64,000 bases of DNA from the NCBI GenBank assembly GCA_019359595.1, contig JAHHGZ010000037.1, positions 1 through 64,000 on the forward strand, given 5' to 3'. The notes beneath the pieces are model-generated. The model was not told the origin of the DNA. It made no database searches and saw nothing but the letters and a program-made list of their open reading frames with translations. This document shows, one piece after another, positions 43,200 through 54,000 of this stretch; position 1 is the first letter of the stretch; each line of letters begins with the position of its first letter. Origin of the DNA: Cyanomargarita calcarea GSE-NOS-MK-12-04C (GTDB lineage Bacteria; Cyanobacteriota; Cyanobacteriia; Cyanobacteriales; Nostocaceae). The position numbers and the translations under genes were made by a program.

Positions 43200-44462
43200 T
43201 TAGATTATGGCTTTTCTTGAATATTCCGGTAACATTTGCACCGAAAAAGCTATGGCTACATAAAATACCCAAAATAAATCATTTTGTATCATCAAAGTAC
43301 TTTCACTTAAGTTAGCTAGTAACATATATGTAATATATAAAATAGGCCACAATCCTTCTGACGTTCTACTCAAACGTACCCAATTCAAGGCTTTAGGTAA
43401 AGTAATGACTATAAACTCAAAAAGAAATAAACATAGCCCTAATAACCCCAGATGAAGCCAAATGTCTAAAAATCCATTATGTGAGTTTGGTGGTTTCCAA
43501 CCTGTTACTTGCCAAATATGAAAAGAGGGAGTACCCGGCCCAGACCAAAATGCACCATACCCGTACCCTAGTAAAGGATTTTTCCAAATCATTTCAAATA
43601 TATAGGGCCACATATCTCCACGACCAGTGAGTGTTGTATCTTTACCAAGTGCAGTTAACAAAAGCTCAGAGTTTGTTGACAAGAATAAATATAAACTTCC
43701 GCCTATTGTTACTACTGAAATTAAACCAGGAATCAGCCAGTCATCGCGCCAGCGAAAAACTCGGTAACATAAATATGCAACTAAAAGCATCACAGTATTT
43801 AACAAAGAACCTGTTGAAGTTGAACGTAACAAAAGAATTAGCGATAACAAAAATCCCAGCCAAAAAAGCCAGCGTTTTTTAGTACTGCCAATAGCTAATA
43901 ATAAAAAAATAATTATCCCAGGAGAAATAATTTTACCTAAAGTGTTTTTATGATTATATATACCCCGCCATTTTCCTTCATGAAGTCCACTCATAATTCC
44001 ATATTTAGGCAATGCTCCAATAAAAACAAAACTTAGCACTACTGCTAACCAATACATTAAGCCAAAAAGTTGGAGTTGCTCTTTCATTGAATAACGTGAT
44101 GCTAAATAAAGCCCAAATAGTGTTGTTCCTACAATCGCTATACCACGACTAATAGTTTTATTTGGTATGTAAGACCAAAATACGGAAATGACAGCAAGTG
44201 CGACTAATGCTGTTATCCAGTTGTTTTTTTTCAGGACAAAAATTGCCTTTTTCCATCGCAAAGCTAGCAAAACAGAAGTAATAATATAATTTACTAAAAA
44301 GAAAATTAGAATTAATGAACTATCACCACCTTCACTCGCTTCTTCTCCTTCTTCTCCTTCACTAGCACCACCTGATAAAATGACAGTTAATGGGCCTCCG
44401 GAATAAAGTAGTAAGGATATAACTGTAAATCCTAGTTCGGCAAGCTCCAGAAGTTTTTTCAT
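43200..44462 (-). CDS. O-antigen ligase/Wzy family polymerase
   Basis: The 420-residue protein has about eleven hydrophobic segments and one large periplasmic loop. The loop includes TTLTGRGDMWPYIFEMIWKN and then GYGYGAFWSG, a plan typical of Wzy polymerases and WaaL ligases. It also has SRGIAIVGTTLFGLYLAS and a PPNSHNGFLDIWLHLGLLG block. With Wzx and Wzc genes nearby, polymerisation of the exopolysaccharide repeat unit at the outer face of the inner membrane is the likely role. An acidic Gly/Glu/Ser-rich stretch lies at residues 30-48. Confidence 0.88.
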   Translation of the reverse strand: MKKLLELAELGFTVISLLLYSGGPLTVILSGGASEGEEGEEASEGGDSSLILIFFLVNYIITSVLLALRWKKAIFVLKKNNWITALVALAVISVFWSYIPNKTISRGIAIVGTTLFGLYLASRYSMKEQLQLFGLMYWLAVVLSFVFIGALPKYGIMSGLHEGKWRGIYNHKNTLGKIISPGIIIFLLLAIGSTKKRWLFWLGFLLSLILLLRSTSTGSLLNTVMLLVAYLCYRVFRWRDDWLIPGLISVVTIGGSLYLFLSTNSELLLTALGKDTTLTGRGDMWPYIFEMIWKNPLLGYGYGAFWSGPGTPSFHIWQVTGWKPPNSHNGFLDIWLHLGLLGLCLFLFEFIVITLPKALNWVRLSRTSEGLWPILYITYMLLANLSESTLMIQNDLFWVFYVAIAFSVQMLPEYSRKAII

Positions 44463-44530
44463 TCCTTGAGTGTAAAATGTAAAATCAGTATTACCTTTGT
44501 AATTAATTATCTTGGTAGGAGCATCAACAG

Positions 44531-45673
44531 CTACAGCTTTGATTCTCCTATGCCAATATATTTTTGTCTTTGCTGTATTGGATTGTTTAAGTAGATCGCT
44601 TTTTCGTAAACTTCAACCGTTTGTTTCGCAATATTCGACCAATTCAAATCATTCTCACAACGCTGGAATCCTGCTATTTGGAGCTTTTCTTGCAACTGGC
44701 GATCGCCTAATAAACGAATAATCGCATCAGCTAAAGCCGGAATATTACCAGGAGGCACTAAAAGTCCATCTTGTTCATGTCTAATCATTTCAGCTAAACC
44801 ACCCACATTGGAAGCAATAACTGGTGTTCCCATCGCAAAAGCAACTGCTGCAACTCCACTTTGGGATGCTTCAATATAAGGTAAAATCACTGCTGTACTC
44901 CGTTTAAACAAGCCAGCAACATCTTCTGACGGAATAAAACGATTCAACATTTCATAATGTTTGGAGTCACAACCATCAGGAAAATATTCTGCAAGGTTTT
45001 CCCCCCTCCCAGCAATAACTAACTTTATCTCAGGAATACGTTCTGCAATTAATGACATTGCCTCAAGTAGATATTTCAATCCTTTATAGGGCCAAATACG
45101 TCCGTAAAATAGTATTGTATAAGGCTCTCTTTGGACAATTTTATCGGTTGCTAACTTCTCATACATACTGCCAAGTTCACCGTGGGGTAAAACACACACT
45201 CGTGCATGGGGAACATGGAATTGCTGAATCAGAGCATCTTTCAGCAAGTGTGCATGGACAATTAGTTGTTGCGATTTGTAAAAACTTAGTCTGCGGGTAT
45301 ATTCTGAACCTGGAACAGCGTCTTTATCTCCAGGATGACGAAAGACATCATGGATAGTTGTTACTAAAGGTGGCATTTTATTAAGTAATAATGCCAAGTC
45401 ATACCACGGATCGTTTGTTTCTTGGACATGTAAAACATCAGGTTTTTGCTTCCGAATAAGATTCATCATTTTCGACATGGATTTTATATTGCCTGGGTTG
45501 CGAATCCGTGGTTTATCAAAGCTACATACGTTAATGCTTGGGTCAAAAGCTTTTTTGCATTGAGCAGATAATTCTGTTGGATGAATCACTGTTAAATCGA
45601 CATATTTAGATAAGGCATTCGCTAATTGTACGGTGTATTCGTAGAAACAAAAATGTAGTAAAGCAACTTTCAT
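44531..45673 (-). CDS. GT4 family glycosyltransferase
   Basis: The 380-residue protein starts MKVALLHFCFYEYTVQLANA and shows ILFYGRIWPYKGLKYLLEA, the acceptor-side HVQETNDPWYDLA segment and the donor motif LPYIEASQSGVAAVAFAMG, with the first Glu of the E-x7-E pair but a variant second position. A VASNVGGLAEMI block follows. It is another cytoplasmic transferase of the exopolysaccharide operon. Confidence 0.9.
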   Translation of the reverse strand: MKVALLHFCFYEYTVQLANALSKYVDLTVIHPTELSAQCKKAFDPSINVCSFDKPRIRNPGNIKSMSKMMNLIRKQKPDVLHVQETNDPWYDLALLLNKMPPLVTTIHDVFRHPGDKDAVPGSEYTRRLSFYKSQQLIVHAHLLKDALIQQFHVPHARVCVLPHGELGSMYEKLATDKIVQREPYTILFYGRIWPYKGLKYLLEAMSLIAERIPEIKLVIAGRGENLAEYFPDGCDSKHYEMLNRFIPSEDVAGLFKRSTAVILPYIEASQSGVAAVAFAMGTPVIASNVGGLAEMIRHEQDGLLVPPGNIPALADAIIRLLGDRQLQEKLQIAGFQRCENDLNWSNIAKQTVEVYEKAIYLNNPIQQRQKYIGIGESKL

Positions 45674-45696
45674 GATTATTTTCTCTTTTTAATATA

Positions 45697-46665
45697 TCAA
45701 TTTATGATTTTTGTTGGAAAATAGTAATGCCACCGACGGATAAATATTCTTGGTAATTGTGTCAGCAAATGCCAGAAAAAATAGGGATTACGTACCATTT
45801 CAATTAAAGCAGTTAATAATTTACCTTCCTTGAAAGGATCTATAACTTGCAAATATGGTCTAGTTCTTTCAATTAAGTGGAGTCGTTTAGACAAAGCAAG
45901 AGATAATTCCGGATTATTTTTCATGATGTCTTGCTTCAGGAAGTATTCGGTTGCCTTAGAATATTCTTCGAGACGTTTAATTTGACTCGTGGTTACAAGT
46001 GAACCAGTACGAGAACGATAAAAATAATAAGATTTTGGTATAAATAAACATTTAGCTCCATGCACCAAGGAATTTAGAAAGAAGTAAAAATCGCAACCAA
46101 GCCTTATATTTTCCATATATTCGATACCATGACGAATAAGAAAGTCTCGTTTGATTAAAGGCTTTGTTATACCAAGAGGAAAACTCCACATTCCTGGCAC
46201 ATCATTCTCAATAAAAAACATAGGATCTATATATTTCATGGTTGGAATATGCGCTTTGCTTTCACGTAAGAGGGTACTCCACGGTTTAGTATTTCCATCT
46301 CCGATTAAATATAAATCATCGACAATCATGTCTGCATTTTCTGCATATGCACAATGTAAAAGTTTTTCCAATCTGTCTGGTGCGAACCAATCATCTGAGT
46401 CTAATGTTGCTATCCATTTGCCTGTAGCTTTTTTGATTGCATAATTTAGACCATAATTCTGCCCAAAGTTTTGTGAATTAATAAATACCTTCAGACGTGG
46501 ATCGGAAAAACTTTTGGCTATCTTTGCTGTACTATCATCAGAAGCATCGTCTACTACAATTACTTGAATATTTTTTTCAGTTTGTGTTAAAGCTGATTCT
46601 ATTGCTTGAGCAATGTATGCTTCAGTGTTATAAGCAGGAATTATTATGGATACTTCTGGATTCAT
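45697..46665 (-). CDS. GT2 family glycosyltransferase
   Basis: The 322-residue protein is a GT-A transferase. The opening VSIIIPAYNTEAYIAQAIES, VIVVDDASDDST, and the metal-binding DxD in ATLDSDDWFAPDRL are the family hallmarks. The C-terminal third is helical with a WHLLTQLPRIF patch that may touch the membrane. It follows the Wzc gene by 20 bp in the same direction. Confidence 0.93.
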   Translation of the reverse strand: MNPEVSIIIPAYNTEAYIAQAIESALTQTEKNIQVIVVDDASDDSTAKIAKSFSDPRLKVFINSQNFGQNYGLNYAIKKATGKWIATLDSDDWFAPDRLEKLLHCAYAENADMIVDDLYLIGDGNTKPWSTLLRESKAHIPTMKYIDPMFFIENDVPGMWSFPLGITKPLIKRDFLIRHGIEYMENIRLGCDFYFFLNSLVHGAKCLFIPKSYYFYRSRTGSLVTTSQIKRLEEYSKATEYFLKQDIMKNNPELSLALSKRLHLIERTRPYLQVIDPFKEGKLLTALIEMVRNPYFFWHLLTQLPRIFIRRWHYYFPTKIIN

Positions 46666-46685
46666 AAAATTATTTTTTCAATTAG

Positions 46686-48875
46686 CTAATAATTCATGGG
46701 TTTAGTAACCTTTTGACGGGAGTATTTCTGTTCTGAGTATTCCTTGGCATAGTAGAAGTAACTGTCGGGTTCGTTTTCAACGATTACACCATTAACCACC
46801 AATCCCAATACATTTTGACCAGAACGTTCCAGGGACTCTTTAGCAGCAGTCGCACTTGCAAAAGTAACTACTCCAGGTCTTACCACTAACAAAACACCAT
46901 CCATAATTCTGCCTAGTGTCAGAGCATCAGCACCCAATGCCAACGGGGGTGTATCTATGATGACAAAATCATAAATTGTAGAAAAATGCTCAATCAAAGC
47001 AGCCATTCGCTTGGAGTCGAGTAAGGCTAAGGGGTTGGGTGGAATTACTCCGGCAGTTAGTATATGTAAGTTAGGCATCACTTCTTTGACAGTGGTATTA
47101 AATTCAGCCTCACCAACTATCACATCACTTAAACCTGCTGTATTGGTGAAATTCCAAATATGATGCTGCAAGGAGTGATGCATATCTGCATCCACCAACA
47201 ATACTTTACGTCCTAATTGAGCCATTACTGCAGCTAAATTGGCAGAAACTGTACTTTTACCTTCTTTGGGGACAGAACTAGTGATTGCGATCGCTCGCAA
47301 CGGGTTATCGGAACTGGTAAATTTGAGGTTAGCCTGAAGTATCTGGTAAGCTTGGGCAATGGGCAAACGAGGAGCATCTCTTACCGGAAGTTCTGGAATC
47401 GTCCACTCCATATCCTTCCGTCTTGAAATAGCTTTCTTGCTTAAGGAAGGAATAACACCGAGTAAGGTATACCCAAACAATTCCTTAACTTCCTTGAGTC
47501 TTTTGATAGATGTATCTCTAATTTCTAAAATGACAATGGTCATTGTAGCCAGAAAGATACCCAAGAAACTGCCTAAAAATATAAGACTTATTTTTTGAAC
47601 AGTGACAGACTTTTTAGAGACGGAAGCAGTCTCAATAATCCGGGCATTTCCCACATTTTGATTTTCTGTAATTCTTACTTCTTGAAGCTTTTTGAGAAGA
47701 GTTTCATAGGTAGATTGTGATACTACCGCTTGTCGTTCAAGCTCACGCTGTTGCTGTTCTAATTGTGGTAAATTACTGATACGTTGCTTGTATATAGTTA
47801 CAGTTTGAGATAACTGTTCTAAGCGACTTGATAAAGCCAAACGCTCAACTTCCGACTGCACCAAACTTGCTGTTAATTGTTGCGTAATTTGTCCCGTTTG
47901 TAAGTTTTCCGCTGTTACTATCTCCCGATTCCCAATTACTTTTGATACCCGTTGCTGTAATACAAATCTTAGCGCATCTCGCTTTTTTTTAAGATTTTCT
48001 ATAGATGGGTGACTGTCCAAAAAACGAGTTTGCTGCACAGCTAATAAACTTTCTACCTGTTGATATTCTTCTAATATCTTCTGTACACCAGTCGAACGGT
48101 TCAGAGAATCAATATCTGTGGCTTTTTGTGAATTCATCCCTACTCTTTGTTGAAGATTGATTGAACGGGTCTTTGCTTCTGCTAATGCAGCTTGAGTTTC
48201 TGTAATTTTACTTTCTAAACCTTGAATGTTTGTAACTAAAGACCTAGATTCTTCATCTAAAGAGACAAGTTTGTTTTTCTCCTTGAAGTTACGTAAAGCA
48301 ACATCAGAATTATGTACATTTGCTTTAATTCTAGATAGCTCCTTAGCAATAAACTCACTAGCTGCCGTTGCTGCTGCTCGATTACTCAGGACATTATTTT
48401 CTACATATAGCTTCATCAGTATATTAACTACTGCAACAGCTTCCTGGGAATCTTTACTACTATAAGAAAGCTGTATAACATCCGTTGAAGGAATAGCTTT
48501 AAAACCTATGATTTTAGAAAAATTTTCGGCTGTAATTGGCACACCCTTTTTATCTTTGAGATTTAGGATAGCGATGGTTTTTTCTAAAAGAGGTATGGAA
48601 CGCATTACCTCAATTTCTGTACTAATAGGACTACTCTTGATATCCAAACCTTCCAGTTGTCCTACTTGTTCTCCTAAACCCGTGAGTGCAGAAGTTTGAT
48701 TTATTTTCTTGACTAATATCTTTCCTGCAGCTTCGTAACCAGCCTTTTGTAGAGAGGCAAGTACAACAAAAACTGCAACGGAGGAGATAAATACACCGAC
48801 TGCTGGTAGCCAACGTCGCTTAATGACGCACCATATTTTTTGAAAATCTATATCTATTGTTTCTCTAGCTTCCAT
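46686..48875 (-). CDS. Wzc-type polysaccharide co-polymerase and BY-kinase
   Basis: The protein controls chain length and export of the polymer. From the ATG giving MEARETIDIDFQKIW it is 729 residues: a Wzz-type N-terminus with transmembrane helices near 25-45 and 430-450, a long periplasmic coiled coil between them, and a C-terminal tyrosine kinase. Kinase motifs are Walker A SSVPKEGKSTVSANLA near residue 530, the second Walker motif VLLVDADMHH, and VIIDTPPLALGADAL. The tail has a Tyr cluster (YFYYAKEY...KY) for autophosphorylation. A second, partial Wzc is encoded at the right edge. Confidence 0.93.
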   Translation of the reverse strand: MEARETIDIDFQKIWCVIKRRWLPAVGVFISSVAVFVVLASLQKAGYEAAGKILVKKINQTSALTGLGEQVGQLEGLDIKSSPISTEIEVMRSIPLLEKTIAILNLKDKKGVPITAENFSKIIGFKAIPSTDVIQLSYSSKDSQEAVAVVNILMKLYVENNVLSNRAAATAASEFIAKELSRIKANVHNSDVALRNFKEKNKLVSLDEESRSLVTNIQGLESKITETQAALAEAKTRSINLQQRVGMNSQKATDIDSLNRSTGVQKILEEYQQVESLLAVQQTRFLDSHPSIENLKKKRDALRFVLQQRVSKVIGNREIVTAENLQTGQITQQLTASLVQSEVERLALSSRLEQLSQTVTIYKQRISNLPQLEQQQRELERQAVVSQSTYETLLKKLQEVRITENQNVGNARIIETASVSKKSVTVQKISLIFLGSFLGIFLATMTIVILEIRDTSIKRLKEVKELFGYTLLGVIPSLSKKAISRRKDMEWTIPELPVRDAPRLPIAQAYQILQANLKFTSSDNPLRAIAITSSVPKEGKSTVSANLAAVMAQLGRKVLLVDADMHHSLQHHIWNFTNTAGLSDVIVGEAEFNTTVKEVMPNLHILTAGVIPPNPLALLDSKRMAALIEHFSTIYDFVIIDTPPLALGADALTLGRIMDGVLLVVRPGVVTFASATAAKESLERSGQNVLGLVVNGVIVENEPDSYFYYAKEYSEQKYSRQKVTKPMNY

Positions 48876-49065
48876 AAAAAACAAGGAAAATTATTAATAA
48901 TTCCTAGATATCAGTACTCATATTTATTGATCATAAAATCATAACTTAATTAATATTTTCTATACCAGAGAACTTTTACTGAAAAACCAAGATAATTAAC
49001 CATCAATGTCACAATAATTCAGTAAATATACAGAAAAAATAATTAACCGCAGATGTGATTAATTA

Positions 49066-49098
49066 AGATCCCCGACTTCTTAAAGAAGTCGGGGATCT
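49066..49098. repeat. AGATCCCCGACTTCTT hairpin repeat
   Basis: The sequence is identical over 33 bases to the hairpin at 34.0 kb. It lies between the priming transferase and Wzc genes and may shape transcript levels across the operon. Confidence 0.85.
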
Positions 49099-49118
49099 GG
49101 CTCTTTCAGGGAATATTT

Positions 49119-50561
49119 CTAATAAGCACCCTTGTTTGTAAAGACAACCTTGATGGTTTGTAACAGAATTTGTACATCTAGCCAGAGTGACCAGTTTTCC
49201 ATATAGGTAACATCCAGACGAATTACTTTTTCAAAATCAGTAATATCTGAACGACCGGAAACTTGCCAAAAACCTGTTATTCCAGGCAGAATTTCTTCTC
49301 TAATAAAGTGGTGTTGGGAAAACTTTTCTACATCTCGTACAGGCAAGGGACGAGGACCAACCAAACTCATTTGTCCAAAAATCACGTTAAATAACTGTGG
49401 TAATTCATCTAAGCTGTAACGACGGAGAAATTTTCCGATACTAGTAATCCGAGGGTCTTCTTTTATTTTAAATAGAACACCATCTTTCATTTCATTAGAT
49501 GCTTCTAATTCCTTTTGCAATTTGTCTGCATTCTGCACCATTGTCCGGAATTTCCACACTTTAAATGGTCTTCCATGTAGACCAATGCGAGTCTGTTGGT
49601 AAAAAACTGGTCCCGGAGAATTCAGTTTGATCGTCAAGGCAATCAATAGATATATTGGTGAAGCTAGTACTACAAAAATGCTAGCAGAGCAAAAGTCAAA
49701 GCACCGCTTTATCCAAAAATCGCTACCTGTAATCACTGGTGGTGAAAAGTTTAATACAGGAATGCCACCTAACATTTTTAGCTCTAATTTTTGCTCAATT
49801 GCTTTTAACTCAATCGGTAAGATATGCAAGATAACACCTGCATTCCGCAATTGCCAATAGAGGAACATTCGACTGTCGATAGATTGCCACGAACAAACAA
49901 AAACTTCTGCAACGTTGAGACGATTAATCTCTTTAACGGTTGCTTCTAAATTATATTTATCCGTGGAAATAGCATTGACATCTGCCCAACCGACTAGATT
50001 ATAACAATTTTCTTTTTCAAGTAATTTGCTCGCTTTTTCTCTATCTTCTGGATGGCAAATTAGGAAGATAGGGCAGGTAATGGCACCTTGTTTGCGGAGT
50101 TTCATCACACCAGTATCTGTCGCAAACCTACCAACACAAGCTAGGGAAACGCTCAACAGCCAAGATAATACAAAAGTTAATGATGAAAGTGAGTAACCAG
50201 GTTGATATAAAAAGTCAAAAATCAGTACTAAAAAATAAGAAAACGAAATTGTTTTACCTAAATTCAGATAGTCTCGACGACTGTCTCCACCTTTATAAAG
50301 TCCTTGTACTGCTATCAAACTTATTTGAAATGCAATCACTGGCAATAGCCACAAGTATTTTTCTTCAACTTCCAAAGGAAAAAGAGAGCTATTTGTTAAG
50401 TTTTCAGCTATTTTACATCCGAAAAATAAAGCTATTACATCCAGTGATATCAGTGTAATTATGCGAAGCCAATATATACCTATTCGTTTTCGCAGTTGTG
50501 TTAGTGAAGGGGCCCGCAGGTCTAGGTTTGTAGTGGTTGAAAAATCGGTGATGAATTGCAT
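49119..50561 (-). CDS. Priming phosphoglycosyltransferase (WbaP/WcaJ type)
   Basis: The protein starts repeat-unit synthesis by moving a sugar phosphate onto undecaprenyl phosphate. The 480 residues include four or five N-terminal membrane helices, a CoA-binding-like middle domain (about 155-270), and the catalytic domain KRCFDFCSASIFVVLASPI, KVWKFRTM, RRYSLDELPQLFNVI, GQMSLVGPRPLPV and the ITGFWQVSGRSD end. It is the first gene of the leftward operon, facing the NRPS gene across a 519-bp gap. Confidence 0.94.
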   Translation of the reverse strand: MQFITDFSTTTNLDLRAPSLTQLRKRIGIYWLRIITLISLDVIALFFGCKIAENLTNSSLFPLEVEEKYLWLLPVIAFQISLIAVQGLYKGGDSRRDYLNLGKTISFSYFLVLIFDFLYQPGYSLSSLTFVLSWLLSVSLACVGRFATDTGVMKLRKQGAITCPIFLICHPEDREKASKLLEKENCYNLVGWADVNAISTDKYNLEATVKEINRLNVAEVFVCSWQSIDSRMFLYWQLRNAGVILHILPIELKAIEQKLELKMLGGIPVLNFSPPVITGSDFWIKRCFDFCSASIFVVLASPIYLLIALTIKLNSPGPVFYQQTRIGLHGRPFKVWKFRTMVQNADKLQKELEASNEMKDGVLFKIKEDPRITSIGKFLRRYSLDELPQLFNVIFGQMSLVGPRPLPVRDVEKFSQHHFIREEILPGITGFWQVSGRSDITDFEKVIRLDVTYMENWSLWLDVQILLQTIKVVFTNKGAY

Positions 50562-50796
50562 ACTTTGTACACCTTCTATTTCTTAGGCTTATCTAAATAA
50601 CTGAAAAACATTTTTATTAGTGAGCGGATAATGCCATCTTAACAGTTTATATATTTTCTGCTAGGTAGACGGTGGCATTAGCTATGTTTTCAATATACAA
50701 ACTAACTTGTGACAAACTTGTGACAAAAAATGAGGAAAATTTTGGCGATGAAAATGGTAACTGCAAACTAATTTAACTTCAGTAAATATACTCCAT

Positions 50797-50825
50797 AACC
50801 CCGACTTTTTTAAGAAATCGGGGTT
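50797..50825. repeat. AACCCCGACTTTTT hairpin repeat in the divergent promoter gap
   Basis: A member of the hairpin family with one mismatch in the stem. It lies midway in the 519-bp gap between the priming transferase and the NRPS. Apart from it the gap is AT-rich and without genes; it should contain the promoters of both units. Confidence 0.7.
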
Positions 50826-51080
50826 CTTGCTGTGTTATCAACTCAGTGTTTTTACTATCTGGCATTACGCGAAGGTTGAGTTACCATGTAAATCATGTGA
50901 TTAAAACTATTTTTTATAAAGTTTATAAATGCTTCTTTATATCAATACAAATGGAAGTTTTTGAGATTTTATACAGGTAGTTATCCACGCGATCGCATCA
51001 CAAGGAAAAGCGGTAAAACCCTTATTCGCTCCAATACCCAATTTATAATCACCATTTTCATCACATATTAATTAAAAACA

Positions 51081-54000
51081 ATGAATCAACTAGATTACTC
51101 TTTTGATAATACTTCTAAATCAGTAGAATCTACCCTTACCTACTGGAAACAACAACTAGAAGATGTTCCACCTATTTTGGAACTACCTACAGATTATCAG
51201 CGACCTCAAACCCCAAATTACCAGCACAGCAAGCAGTCTTTGCTCCTAAAACCAACAACACAAGCATTAAGAAACTTCAGTGACCAGCAAGGGGTAAATT
51301 TAGATATTATTATCCTGGCAGCATTCCAGATTTTCCTCTATCGCTATAGTGGAACTGAAACAATACTTGTTGCTGCTGCTCTGAATAATTGCAATCAGAA
51401 AATCCTGCCATTAAGTACTTACTTAGCTGATAACCCCAGTTTACAAGAATTTATTAACCGGGTCGCAAAAGTAATATTAGAAGCCGATAAACATGAAAGC
51501 TTGTCCTGGGAAAAGCTAGTTGAAGCATTGAATTGGGATGAACCCTCTCACTATCACCCATTATATCAAGTCACATTTGTTTGGGATAATGAGTTGAAAT
51601 CGCAAGAGCTTTCAAATATAACTAATTTTGATTTGTCCTTAAAACTCGAAGAAACGGCTACGGGCATTAATGGCTATTTTGAGTATCGTCCAGATTTATT
51701 TAAGGCTGAAACAATTAACCGAATGGTAGGGCATTTTCAGACAATGCTGGCAGGAATTGTTGCAAATCCAGAACAAGGAATTGCAGAATTGCCTCTACTA
51801 ACAGCTAATGAAAAGCGAGAATTACTGGTCGATTTGAATAATACCGCAGTTGATTATCCTCGTAACAAGTGCATCCATGAGTTATTTGAAGAACAGGTAA
51901 AAAGAAACCCTGAAGCTGTAGCTGTGGTCTTTGCAGGACAGCAAATGACCTATGGGGAGTTAAATACCAAAGCAAATCAGTTGGCTCATTATTTGCGTTC
52001 CCTGGGTGTAGAAACTGAAGTTCCAGCGGGAATTTACCTAGAACGTTCCCTAGAAATGATTGTCAGCGTTATTGCCATCCTCAAAGCAGGGGGAGTTTAT
52101 TTACCGCTTGACCCATCTTATCCCCTCGACCGTCTAGAATTCATGCTCTTTGATGCTCAAGTGCCAGTACTAATCGCAATGTCGGCATTAAAAGAAAACT
52201 TACCAAATCATACAGCCAAAGTTATCTGCCTAGACTCAGAAAAATTAGCGATCGCTCAACAGAGTCCTGAAAACCCGATTAATCAAACCCATCCCCACAA
52301 CCTTGCTTATATCATCTATACCTCTGGTTCTACAGGCAAACCAAAAGGAACTATGATTGAGCAGCGCAGTTTGGTAAATGCCTACCTAGCTTGGGAAGAT
52401 GCCTATCACCTTTCCTCCAAAACTACCAGCCACCTGCAAATGGCTAGTTTCTCTTTTGATGTTTTTTCGGGAGACTTAGTACGTGCCATCTGTTCGGGTG
52501 CTAAATTAGTACTTACCCCACGGGATTTTATCCTTGATGCTCCACAGCTTTACGGACTGATGCGGCAGGAAAAAGTTGACTGTGCCGAGTTTGTCCCAGC
52601 AGTTTTGAGAAATCTAATCCAGTACCTAAAACAAACGAACCAAAATCTGGACTTTATGAAATTGCTAGTAGCCGGTTCTGATAGCTGGTATCTTAGCGAA
52701 TACAAATATATCAAGAGTCTTTGTGGTTCCCAAACTCGTCTAATTAACTCCTATGGTGTCAGCGAAGCAACTATCGACAGTTCTTATTTTGAAACAGAAG
52801 TCGTAGATTTGTCCGTCGATCGACTCATTCCCATTGGTCGTCCCTTTGCGAATAACCAGATTTTTATTCTAGACGCTAATATGCAACCCGTTCCCATCGG
52901 TGTGTCTGGAGAGCTATATTTAGGTGGGGCTGGGTTAGCACGGGGTTATTTAAATCGTTTAGATTTGACTCAAGAGAAATTTGTCAAGAGTCCTTTTACT
53001 GATTATTTTCCGGCAAATCAAGACACCCGTCTCTACAAAACTAACGACAAAGCCCGCTATTTAGCAGATGGGAATATTGAATTCCTCGGTCGAATCGATA
53101 ATCAAGTTAAAATTCGCGGTTTCCGCATTGAATTGGGTGAAATTGAAGCTTTAATCAGTCAACACCCCAAGATTCAGGGAAATATCGTTATTGTCCGTGA
53201 GGATGTACCGGGAGATAGATATTTAGCTGCCTACGTAGTTCCTCTCACGGGGGAAATAACTGCTAATGAAATGCGTAATTTCCTCAAAGCGAAATTACCT
53301 ACTTACATGATGCCTTCGGCTTTTGTAATTCTCAATGCACTGCCTTTGACACCCAATGGTAAAATAGATCGTCGTGCTTTACCCGCACCAGATTGGAATA
53401 GCTTAATAGAAGAAGCGAACTTCGTCGCACCTGAAACTATCACAGAAAAAGCCTTAGCGAATACTTGGTGTCAAATTCTGGGTTTGAAAAGGATAGGTAT
53501 CCATGACAACTTCTTTGACCTGGGTGGACACTCACTATTAGTTAGCCAATTACTAGCTTATTGTTGGCAAGAGTTTTCTGTACAACTGTCTGTAGTTCAA
53601 TTTTTCCAAGCCCCAACAATTGCGGCAAGCGCTTTAGTCATTGAACAATGTCAGAACCAGGGCATTAATATATCCAAGTACCAAGTAATTTCTCGTAGGG
53701 ATAATCAAAAATCAGCACCATTGTCGTTCCCACAACAAAGATTGTGGTTTCTAGAACAGTTAGAGCCTAATCGCTCAGATTATCACATTAGCCAAGCAGT
53801 ACACCTCACAGGAAAACTCAATACAGCAGGCTTGCAGATGGCTTTAGATGCTATAGTTGCCCACCATGAGGTACTGCGAACAAACTACATTAATGAAAAT
53901 GGCAATCCCGTTCAAGTCATTAGCCCACCAAGTTCGGTAGAATTATCATTATTTACACCCGCAGAAGGGGAGACGGAAGTCGAAATCCTCACCCAAGAAA

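Noticed and set aside
44330-44380. GAAGGAGAAGAAGGAG tract in the Wzy gene as another repeat copy
   Set aside because: It shares only the purine-rich composition with the 110-bp family; none of the other blocks is present.
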